Shown here: positions 1 through 5,419 of the stretch, in pieces
Layout: every line of letters begins with the position of its first letter
Numbering within the stretch: position 1 is the first letter of the stretch
Source: Clostridiales bacterium
GTDB lineage: Bacteria; Bacillota; Clostridia; Peptostreptococcales; Anaerovoracaceae
Assembly (NCBI GenBank): GCA_012799165.1
Contig: JAAZLU010000199.1
Location: 1 to 6,934 of the forward strand
Direction: 5' to 3'
DNA: 6,934 nt
Notes under the pieces: model-generated
What the model saw: the letters and a program-made list of their open reading frames with translations, nothing else
Database searches by the model: none
What the model was told of the DNA's origin: nothing
Position numbers and translations under genes: made by a program

Positions 1-713
1 GACCTGTCCCTATAATGTCCGCCGCCACTATGGCAATAATGATACTCTGCATCATATCACTACGGTACACGCCTAACGAAAACCCTGTTAGCCTTAACGA
101 ACAGCAAGGAGACAGAAAAAAAGAAAGCATATTCACATTCGCTAGCAAATACAAGGCCTTCATAATAATGACATTATCCGTTTTGCTCGCCTTCTCATTC
201 CACAACATGCTTATCAGTTACTTGATTCACATACTTGGGGACTTGGGAGGAAGCAGTGCAGATCTTGGCAAAGCACTGTTCATCGCTGCGATCTTCGAAA
301 TACCAATGATGCTCTTTTCTAATAAAATTTTAAGGCGAATATCTGCTCACAGGCTACTCGCTTTTGGTGCATTTGCCTATGTAATCCGTGGTGTTATGAT
401 GTACTTCGCAAGCAGCGTGAATATCCTGCTTATCTCTATGACCTTACAGATGCTGAGCTTTGCTACAATAACATGTGCCTCCGTACACTACGCCGAGGTA
501 ATGATGCAAGAAGAAGATAAAGTAACAGGCCAATCACTGATGGTTCTGGCCGCTTCGACATCCACCGCAACAGGAAGCCTATCGGGCGGCTTAGTCTGCG
601 ATGTTTACGGTGTAAAGAATATGCTGATATTTGGCACCGGACTGAGCCTCCTTGCTTTTGTCGTAGCCCTGTATTCCTGTGCTATGACCGAACGAAAAAC
701 CCACACTATGTAG
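1..713 (+). CDS. MFS permease, C-terminal part (5' end outside window)
   Basis: This is the C-terminal part of a membrane transporter of the major facilitator superfamily, MFS_1-like/LacY-like type. The frame is open to the left edge: the codons at 3-14 read PVPI and continue the homology to the next permease, so the ATG at 15 is an internal methionine and not the start. The visible 236 residues align without gaps to residues 162-397 of the downstream permease, about 59% identical by hand count. They cover helix 6, a charged cytoplasmic loop, and helices 7-12. Best-conserved stretches are LGDLGGSSADLGKALFIAA (loop 7-8/helix 8), SMTLQM (helix 10) and EDKVTGQ (loop 10-11). Roughly 160 N-terminal residues should lie upstream. 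Third codon positions look more A/T-rich than in the second copy, suggesting the copies are old or of different origin. Substrate unknown. Stop is TAG at 711-713. Whether the missing half is intact cannot be seen. Confidence 0.88.
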   Translation, partial: PVPIMSAATMAIMILCIISLRYTPNENPVSLNEQQGDRKKESIFTFASKYKAFIIMTLSVLLAFSFHNMLISYLIHILGDLGGSSADLGKALFIAAIFEIPMMLFSNKILRRISAHRLLAFGAFAYVIRGVMMYFASSVNILLISMTLQMLSFATITCASVHYAEVMMQEEDKVTGQSLMVLAASTSTATGSLSGGLVCDVYGVKNMLIFGTGLSLLAFVVALYSCAMTERKTHTM

Positions 714-722
714 ATTGGGTTT
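697..722. other. Inverted repeat across the permease stop codon
   Basis: AAACCCA (697-703) and TGGGTTT (716-722) are perfect reverse complements with a 12-nt loop that contains the TAG stop of the first permease. On the plus strand no T-run follows, so it is a poor terminator for that gene. On the minus strand the stem is followed by a short T-run (complement of the A's at 695-699), so it would look more like a weak minus-strand terminator. The stem is only 7 bp with three G-C pairs. The downstream permease carries a hairpin at the equivalent place. Confidence 0.3.
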
Positions 723-831
723 AACATAGACTATCCACTCATCATGCCCCAATCCCATATAAGTCCATATTATCTTTAAGGACTTAGACATCTCAATTTG
801 TACAAGCGATTTTCACCACAAGACTTTGACC

Positions 832-873
832 GATTATCACTATTGAATTTTAGTAAAGCGATAATAGATAATC
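832..873. repeat. Imperfect inverted repeat, possible operator
   Basis: GATTATC (832-838) is the exact reverse complement of GATAATC (867-873). The match continues inward, TATT (841-844) against AATA (863-866), after a 2-nt AC bulge at 839-840. The result is an 11-bp arm pair with an 18-nt centre. It overlaps the candidate -10 box of the second permease, which is where a repressor site could lie. Because the region is AT-rich, a chance match is possible. Confidence 0.3.
843..872 (+). promoter_or_regulatory. Weak candidate promoter for the second permease
   Basis: TTGAAT (843-848, four of six matches to TTGACA) and GATAAT (867-872, five of six matches to TATAAT) are separated by 18 bp. They are on the permease strand, about 145 bp before the start codon. 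This is the best -35/-10 pair I found in the gap, but AT-rich DNA gives many such pairs, so it is only a candidate. Confidence 0.25.
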
Positions 874-988
874 AATCTCTTGTCAAGACCTATAAATTAC
901 ACATCCAATTTGTATCGCAGAAATAAAATTAAGCGCTGCGGACGGCTTCATTCGGAATGTAAAATTATTTGTGTTGCGGATAAAAAGC

Positions 989-995
989 AGGAGGT
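989..995 (+). promoter_or_regulatory. Shine-Dalgarno core, unusually far from the start
   Basis: AGGAGGT at 989-995 is a near-ideal ribosome binding sequence. However, the first ATG in any frame after it is at 1018, 22 nt downstream, and the next in-frame ATG is at 1027. An in-frame TAG at 997-999 prevents an earlier start. No ATG, GTG or TTG exists at the normal 5-10 nt spacing. Either the leader folds to close the gap, or the site belongs to an earlier arrangement of this start region. Confidence 0.5.
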
Positions 996-1017
996 TTAGG
1001 CTCAAAAAGCTGTTATA

Positions 1018-2211
1018 ATGTTATGCATGAGTATCAACGCAAAGTACAGGCTGCTTCAGGCGCTCAACTGCATGATGTTCTCCGCGGGTCACAGTTATTT
1101 GAGCTATTACCTGCTGGAGCAAGGATTTAAAACCAGCACGATCGGAATAATCATCGCCACCGCGGGAATTCTTTCTTCTTTGGCGCAGCCCTATCTGGGC
1201 CGACTGGCGGACAGAAATCCGAACATAGGATGGAAACAGATTCTGGCAGCCCTTGCAATCACTTGCGAGGCAGCCATACTGGCCGTTATATTCTCACCTT
1301 CTCCCATGGTGAGCGCGATTTTCTACGGCCTGGAAATTGCCCTCATCAACTGCATGGTTCCGATGGTAAACGCCGCATGCTTCTACTACAATCGCATGGG
1401 AACACCCGTAGACTTCGGAATCGCAAGGGGCACGGGCTCCGCGGCATATGCGCTTACATCCCTGGCCTTAGGGCGAATTACCGCGATGGAAGGACCGCAC
1501 CCGGTTCCGATAATCGGCGCAATCGTGATGGGGATTACTATAATCTGCATAAACTCCCTTCCATACAATCCTGCGGACGATAAAGTCGTGTTTCACGAAA
1601 AGCAGGACAGCGGAAAGAAGGACAGCATCTTTGACTTCGCCGCCAGATATAAAGCCTTTATGATTATGATCCTGGCCATACTGCTCGTATTCTCTTTTCA
1701 GAACATGTACAGCAACTACCTTATTCAGATACTCGGTGATTTGGGAGGAAGCAGCGCGGACCTCGGCAAGGCCCTGTTTATAGCCGCCGTCTTCGAACTC
1801 CCGATGATGCTGATTTCCGGCAAAATCTTAAAGAGAATGGAATCTCATAAATTGATAGTCTTCGGTGTAGCCGCCTATGTAATCAGAGCGATGATGATGT
1901 ATCTCGCCGGGAATTTGAACGCCCTGTTCTTCTCCATGACCCTGCAGATGTTCAGCTTTACTATAGTCACCTTTTCGTCCGTGCACTATGCGGATGTGAT
2001 GATGCGCAAGGAAGACAAGGTGACGGGGCAGGCGCTGGCAACATTTGCATCCTCGGGGGCCTCCGTAATAGGAAGTCTGACGGGAGGCTTTATCTGCGAT
2101 GCCTACGGCACAAAAAACATGCTGCTTGCAGGCACCGCGCTGTGCGCTCTGGCTCTTGTAGCGGCTTTAATATCCTATAACATGACGGAGAAAAAAGCCC
2201 GTCCCCTGTAG
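1018..2211 (+). CDS. MFS permease (MFS_1-like), complete
   Basis: This is a 397-residue integral membrane transporter with the size and 12-helix layout of the major facilitator superfamily. Predicted helices lie near residues 11-31, 41-61, 73-92, 97-119, 139-155, 162-180, 211-234, 247-271, 278-297, 300-320, 336-358 and 367-386. GRLADRNPNIGWK (61-73) sits in loop 2-3 where the family has its GxLaDr motif A. FGIARGTGSAAYAL (133-146) at helix 5 matches the RxxGS pattern of the MFS_1-like/LacY-like branch (as in HcaT-type and nucleoside symporters). The long charged loop 181-210 separates the two six-helix halves. A start at ATG 1018 or in-frame ATG 1027 (MSINAKYRLLQ) is possible; the second resembles the usual family N-terminus better, but neither has normal spacing to the Shine-Dalgarno at 989-995. 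It is a tandem paralog of the gene upstream and converges on ppk. Substrate cannot be inferred. Confidence 0.9.
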   Translation: MLCMSINAKYRLLQALNCMMFSAGHSYLSYYLLEQGFKTSTIGIIIATAGILSSLAQPYLGRLADRNPNIGWKQILAALAITCEAAILAVIFSPSPMVSAIFYGLEIALINCMVPMVNAACFYYNRMGTPVDFGIARGTGSAAYALTSLALGRITAMEGPHPVPIIGAIVMGITIICINSLPYNPADDKVVFHEKQDSGKKDSIFDFAARYKAFMIMILAILLVFSFQNMYSNYLIQILGDLGGSSADLGKALFIAAVFELPMMLISGKILKRMESHKLIVFGVAAYVIRAMMMYLAGNLNALFFSMTLQMFSFTIVTFSSVHYADVMMRKEDKVTGQALATFASSGASVIGSLTGGFICDAYGTKNMLLAGTALCALALVAALISYNMTEKKARPL

Positions 2212-2217
2212 GGACGG
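2191..2217 (-). terminator. Rho-independent terminator of the ppx-ppk operon
   Basis: Read on the minus strand, CCGTCCC (2217-2211), loop TACAG (2210-2206) and GGGACGG (2205-2199) form a perfect 7-bp GC-rich stem, followed by GC and six T's (2196-2191). It lies about 32 nt past the ppk stop. This is a textbook intrinsic terminator. It lies within the last codons of the convergent permease and spans its TAG stop. Confidence 0.8.
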
Positions 2218-2238
2218 ACATTCGCATTAAGGCTTTTT
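2192..2238 (+). terminator. Possible plus-strand terminator of the second permease
   Basis: AAAAAGCC (2192-2199) can pair with GGCTTTTT (2231-2238), enclosing the CGTCCC/GGGACG hairpin. A plus-strand transcript would then end in a T-run (2234-2238). The outer stem is mostly A-U and is interrupted by about 14 unpaired bases, so this is weaker than the minus-strand terminator. Together they may act as a shared bidirectional terminator between the convergent genes. Confidence 0.35.
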
Positions 2239-2248
2239 GCCGGCAATT

Positions 2249-4405
2249 TTATTTTTTCTTGATACCCAGAAAGTTCATCAAGCGCTGTTTGAAGCTATCC
2301 AAAGGCAGGGCCTTCTGAGGCTGCGGCTCGGAGCGCTTGTGGTGCAGAGGGTTCTTCATGAACTCGTACTGGCTGTCGAGGGGAGTCATGCCCGGATAAC
2401 GTTTACGCTTATAGCTGCCGTCGGGCTGCATAAAGCTGGCCTTTACGTTGTCGGAAAGTTGAATTTCCAATATCTTGCGAATCATCTCGCGAGCCTCGGG
2501 ATCGTAGACGGGGCAAGCGACCTCCACCCTGCGGTTTAAGTTTCTCGTCATCAAGTCGGCAGACGAAATGTAAACCTTCGCTTCCTCTCCTATGCCGAAC
2601 CAATATATTCTGGCATGCTCAAGATAGCGGCCTACTATGCTGGTGACCTCGATATTCTCAGTCTCTCCCGGAACGCCCGGAAGCAGGCAGCAGATGCCGC
2701 GTATTATCATTTCTATCTTGACGCCGGCTATGGAGGCTTCCCGCAATTTATCGAGCACCTCGCGTTCCGTAACGGAATTCGCCTTTATACATATGTAGCC
2801 CTCGCTTCCCTTTGCAATCTGCTCGTCAATATGCCTGAGAATTGTTGACTTGATCCCCCCGGGGGCGACCAAAAGCTCCTCGTACTCGCCATCCAGCTTG
2901 CTGATGAGCATATTGCGAAAATACGCTGACGCATCTTCGCCCAGGGCATCCGAAGCGCACATCATGCTGAGGTCCGTGTACATGGCGTTGGTCTTTTCGT
3001 TATAGTTTCCGGTTCCTATCTGCGTAATGTAGCTGACCCGACCCCTGTTCTTCATGGTTATGAGGCAGACCTTGCTGTGGCACTTAAAATCTTCTATGCC
3101 GTAAATCACCTGACAACCGGCATCCTCAAGCAGTCTGGACCAGGCCACGTTGTTAGCCTCGTCGAATCTTGCGCGCAGTTCCATAAGAACGAGCACCTCT
3201 TTGCCGTTCTGAGCCGCCCTGCTGAGCGCCTGCACGATCTTGGATGAGGATGCGAGCCTGTATATGGTTATCTTTATGGATACAACATCGGGTCTGTCCG
3301 CAGCTTCGTTTAAAAGATGCAAGAAAGGCTCGACGGAATGGTAGGGATAAAACAGCATCCTATCGCCCTGGCGTATCTGTTCTATGGCGCTGCTCTTCGG
3401 ATCGTAATCCTCAGGAATTCGGGGAGCGTAGGGCTCGTACTGGAGAGCACGGGCCTTGTAATCGCTCATATCCGAGGCGAGGCTATAAACATAACCCATA
3501 TGGAGCGGACAGCTGTCGATGAAGACCTGATGCGGGCGCACCCCCGCAATGTTTTTGAGCATTGCAAGCAGCTCCTCGGATACCTTTCTGCTTATCTCCA
3601 GCCTCACGGCGGACAGCATGTTGCGCTTGCGCAGGAGTTTCATCATCTTATTGCTGATGTCCTCGTCGCTGTCGTCGAATTTTTCGTCGTCGAAGCTCAG
3701 GTCCGCATTGCGGGTCACGGATATTACGCAGCTTTCGACTACATCGTAATCCCCGAAGAGGGTTCCCGCCCAGCGCAGAATTATATTCTCGCTGCGGATA
3801 TATCTCATATCCGTGCCTTCCACTTTAACGTAAGGCGCAACCGCATTGGGAACAGCTATTATTCCCAGGGCGGATTTGCCCTTTTTGTTCTGCAGTAGAG
3901 CTGCTATATAGAGTTTTTTGTTTACTAGATGCGGCGCCGGATGATGGCTCCCGATAATCATAGGGGAAAGTATGGGAAGAATGCGGGTCTTGTAATACTG
4001 TGCCACGTACTTGCGCTCGGAGGCCGTAAGATCGGAATACTCGACATCCTCGACTCCGTAGGCTTTAAGTGCTTCCATGACGCCCGCGTAGATTTCCGCT
4101 TTAAGATTTATAAGCTCCGGGACATGTTCATATATTCTATCGAGCTGCTCGGCGGCATTCAGACCGGTCTTGTTGTCGACCTGATCCGGATAGATCTGCA
4201 TTATATCGAAGAGGCTACCCACCCTCACCATAAAGAACTCGTCGAGGTTGCTGCCGAATATAGAGACGAATTTGAGGCGCTCAAGAGGCGGGTTTTCCAG
4301 GCCGCTCGCTTCTTCCAGCACGCGGCGATTGAACCTCAGCCAGCTGAGCTCCCTGTTCTGTGTGTAACTGTAATTTAACTGTCTGGAATCAAAATCTTCC
4401 GGCAT
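2249..4405 (-). CDS. ppk: Polyphosphate kinase 1 (PPK1)
   Basis: This enzyme transfers the gamma-phosphate of ATP reversibly to a growing polyphosphate chain; it is cytoplasmic or membrane-associated. The 718 residues compare with 688 in E. coli. Order: N-terminal domain with NRELSWLRFN (17-26) and GSNLDEFFMVR (51-61); middle domain about 120-315; then two phospholipase-D-like catalytic domains. His443 in FKCHSKVCLI matches the phosphorylated E. coli His435, and His597 in RYLEHARIYWF matches His592. Other family marks are IYR (Arg383) and ARFDE (Arg413), the equivalents of the magnesium/phosphate residues near E. coli Arg375 and Arg405, and GTGNYNEKT (464-472). A short basic tail ending GIKKK extends beyond the E. 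coli protein. The start ATG (4405-4403) has GAGAGGG six nt upstream and lies 31 nt inside ppx, indicating one operon and probable translational coupling. All key residues seem present. Confidence 0.96.
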   Translation of the reverse strand: MPEDFDSRQLNYSYTQNRELSWLRFNRRVLEEASGLENPPLERLKFVSIFGSNLDEFFMVRVGSLFDIMQIYPDQVDNKTGLNAAEQLDRIYEHVPELINLKAEIYAGVMEALKAYGVEDVEYSDLTASERKYVAQYYKTRILPILSPMIIGSHHPAPHLVNKKLYIAALLQNKKGKSALGIIAVPNAVAPYVKVEGTDMRYIRSENIILRWAGTLFGDYDVVESCVISVTRNADLSFDDEKFDDSDEDISNKMMKLLRKRNMLSAVRLEISRKVSEELLAMLKNIAGVRPHQVFIDSCPLHMGYVYSLASDMSDYKARALQYEPYAPRIPEDYDPKSSAIEQIRQGDRMLFYPYHSVEPFLHLLNEAADRPDVVSIKITIYRLASSSKIVQALSRAAQNGKEVLVLMELRARFDEANNVAWSRLLEDAGCQVIYGIEDFKCHSKVCLITMKNRGRVSYITQIGTGNYNEKTNAMYTDLSMMCASDALGEDASAYFRNMLISKLDGEYEELLVAPGGIKSTILRHIDEQIAKGSEGYICIKANSVTEREVLDKLREASIAGVKIEMIIRGICCLLPGVPGETENIEVTSIVGRYLEHARIYWFGIGEEAKVYISSADLMTRNLNRRVEVACPVYDPEAREMIRKILEIQLSDNVKASFMQPDGSYKRKRYPGMTPLDSQYEFMKNPLHHKRSEPQPQKALPLDSFKQRLMNFLGIKKK

Positions 4406-5280
4406 AAATATCCCTCTCGCACTCCGTACTTGCTTACTATTATCTCCTCGGCATCGAAAAGGTTTACGATATGCTGCATTATCAGGGTTCCGGGGATCAT
4501 GGTGTGAATCCTGTCCGGCTTGAGCCTAAGTATTAAATCCGCAACTTCCTTGTCCGCAGACAAGAGGAAGGAGCACAATGTATCGAATTGCTTGCGGGAA
4601 AGCCTATTTTCTTCCCCTTCCAAATCGAAAATATCCTGTGCAAGACTCAAAACTGCTCTCGCCGTACCTCCGACGCAGATTAAAGATGCGTTCTTTTTGA
4701 ATTTGAAACCGCTACCCTTATCTATGCTGTCGCGCGTAGCGCGGCGTATTCTCTTTATCTCTCCGCGGCTCGGAAGGATTAAGGCCACATACTGCTTAAA
4801 CAGATTAAGGGATCCGAGTTCTACGCTGGCGGTTCCGGTTACTTCTCTGTCCTTAAAGGAAACAATCTCCGTGCTCGCGCCGCCTATATCCATTAGAGCA
4901 CCGCTTTCGATGTCGAGATTGTGCATGGCGCCCGCATAGCTGTAATGAGCCTCATCGTCGCCACTTATAAGCTCCACCTTGTAGCCGGATACGGCATCTA
5001 TCTTATTCAAGGCTTCCTTCGCATTGCTTATATTTCTAAGTGAAGCCGTCGCAAATGCCACCACATTTTCTATATCCAGCGATTTGAGCACATCTCTGAA
5101 TTCCAGAAGTCCGTTGCAGGCGACCGTTATCCCCGCCTTCGAAAGGGCTCCCTTCTCGACGTAGCCGGCAAGGCCCGCCATTATCTTCTCCTTGAAAAGT
5201 ATCTTAAAATCTCCGTTTTCCGATTCGTAGACCGTAAGACGCATCGAGTTGGAGCCGATATCGATTATAGCCTGTTTCAT
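4375..5280 (-). CDS. ppx: Exopolyphosphatase, Ppx/GppA family, short form
   Basis: This enzyme hydrolyses terminal phosphates from polyphosphate; family members may also act on pppGpp, so the exact substrate is inferred from the ppk neighbour. The 301 residues form the two ASKHA-fold domains only, without the C-terminal HD-like domain of the ~500-residue enterobacterial enzymes. Motifs: AIIDIGSNSMRL (4-15, phosphate loop 1), FATASLRN (76-83), SGDDEA (106-111), DIGGAST (131-137, phosphate loop 2), VGGTARA (203-209) and GVREGYL (286-292). Glu110 matches the catalytic Glu121 of E. coli Ppx; the preceding residue is Asp where SGxEEA is usual, and DIGGAST has Ala for the common third Gly. I start at ATG 5280-5278 because MKQAIIDIGSNS is the family N-terminus and AAAGGTG lies just upstream; a GTG at 5301 would add seven unconserved residues. 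The 3' end overlaps ppk by 31 bases. Confidence 0.93.
   Translation of the reverse strand: MKQAIIDIGSNSMRLTVYESENGDFKILFKEKIMAGLAGYVEKGALSKAGITVACNGLLEFRDVLKSLDIENVVAFATASLRNISNAKEALNKIDAVSGYKVELISGDDEAHYSYAGAMHNLDIESGALMDIGGASTEIVSFKDREVTGTASVELGSLNLFKQYVALILPSRGEIKRIRRATRDSIDKGSGFKFKKNASLICVGGTARAVLSLAQDIFDLEGEENRLSRKQFDTLCSFLLSADKEVADLILRLKPDRIHTMIPGTLIMQHIVNLFDAEEIIVSKYGVREGYLCRKILIPDS
4412..4418 (-). promoter_or_regulatory. Ribosome binding site of ppk inside ppx
   Basis: On the minus strand GAGAGGG (4418-4412) precedes the ppk ATG by six nt. It is embedded in the final codons of ppx, so ribosomes finishing ppx pass over it. This supports the ppk start at 4405 and coupling of the two genes. 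Confidence 0.65.
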
Positions 5281-5284
5281 AGGA

Positions 5285-5291
5285 CACCTTT
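5285..5291 (-). promoter_or_regulatory. Ribosome binding site deciding the ppx start
   Basis: On the minus strand AAAGGTG (5291-5285) ends four nt before the ATG at 5280. It supports that ATG over the in-frame GTG at 5301, which would place this purine-rich site inside the coding region. Confidence 0.6.
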
Positions 5292-5295
5292 TTTC

Positions 5296-5309
5296 ATGCA
5301 CGTATGCAC
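5296..5309. repeat. Short direct repeat ATGCAC in the ppx leader
   Basis: ATGCAC occurs at 5296-5301 and 5304-5309, an 8-bp period, between the candidate promoter and the ppx ribosome binding site. It could be a protein site or chance; no family is recognised. Confidence 0.25.
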
Positions 5310-5310
5310 A

Positions 5311-5329
5311 TGATAACCTTTCATTATCA
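5311..5329. repeat. Inverted repeat TGATAA-N7-TTATCA
   Basis: TGATAA (5311-5316) and TTATCA (5324-5329) are perfect reverse complements separated by 7 bp. The repeat overlaps one candidate -10 box for ppx (GATAAT on the minus strand, 5328-5323). It may be an operator or a small leader hairpin; six base pairs in AT-rich DNA can also be chance. Confidence 0.3.
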
Positions 5330-5364
5330 AAACGATGGTATGAGTTATGTAAATTTTTTGTAAA
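5323..5364 (-). promoter_or_regulatory. Candidate ppx-ppk promoter with PhoP-box-like direct repeats
   Basis: On the minus strand the 8-mer AATTTACA occurs twice, at 5366-5359 and 5355-5348, exactly 11 bp apart, leaving 5 bp between the TTTACA cores. TTTACA is also a good -35 hexamer. The upstream copy can pair with TACCAT (5340-5335) at an 18-bp spacer. The downstream copy can pair with GATAAT (5328-5323) at 19 bp. Bacillus PhoP binds TT(A/T/C)ACA repeats spaced about 5 bp, so the layout fits phosphate control of a polyphosphate operon. That link is an inference from pattern and gene function. The repeats directly follow the thrS terminator. Confidence 0.45.
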
Positions 5365-5406
5365 TTATTAAAGGGGCTCCCTTGCGCTTTCCGCTCGGAA
5401 GCCCCT
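5361..5406 (-). terminator. Rho-independent terminator of thrS
   Basis: On the minus strand AGGGGCTTCC (5406-5397) pairs with GGGAGCCCCT (5381-5372). This is a 10-bp stem with one G-U pair and a 15-nt loop, followed by TTTAATAATTT (5371-5361). It begins 13 nt after the thrS stop. The T-run is broken by A's, so it is good rather than ideal. It separates thrS from the ppx-ppk operon. Confidence 0.75.
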
Positions 5407-5419
5407 ACGTATGTAAAAT

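Larger units (their letters stand above)
714..1017. other. 304-bp AT-rich intergenic gap
   Basis: This gap between the two permease genes holds no reading frame I would call a gene on either strand. It is clearly more A/T-rich than the flanking coding sequence. It contains an imperfect inverted repeat with a possible promoter (832-873), the palindromes CTTGTCAAG (879-887) and CATTCGGAATG (949-959), a CGCAG/CTGCG pair (916-920 and 936-940), and a good Shine-Dalgarno core at 989-995. I recognise no riboswitch or T-box pattern. Most likely it is the control region of the second permease. Confidence 0.6.

Noticed and set aside
15..17. ATG at 15 as a true start of the first permease
   Set aside because: Codons 3-14 (PVPI) match the paralog exactly and the frame is open to the edge, so the gene begins before the window. 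A 232-residue protein would lack the N-terminal helices.
591..791. 66-codon minus-strand frame over the end of the first permease
   Set aside because: More than half is antisense to the permease and the rest lies in the AT-rich gap. No ribosome site or recognisable protein pattern.
1014..1019. Perfect TATAAT as a -10 box
   Set aside because: No -35-like hexamer lies 16-19 bp upstream, and it overlaps the start codon, so a transcript from it would lack the 5' end of the gene.
2237..2246. 10-bp palindrome TTGCCGGCAA between the convergent genes
   Set aside because: It is a perfect palindrome with no loop, so it is not a hairpin terminator, and short GC palindromes at gene ends are common. No other copy was noticed in the window.
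3317..3898. 193-codon open frame on the plus strand opposite ppk
   Set aside because: It lies antisense within a strongly conserved PPK1 coding region, has no recognisable motif and no good ribosome site. It is a by-product of ppk codon use, as are the frames at 2237-2539, 3929-4378 and others opposite ppk.
5281..5301. GTG at 5301 as the ppx start
   Set aside because: It would add seven residues (MHEKRCP) not seen in the family and would put the AAAGGTG ribosome site inside the gene; ATG at 5280 fits both homology and spacing.
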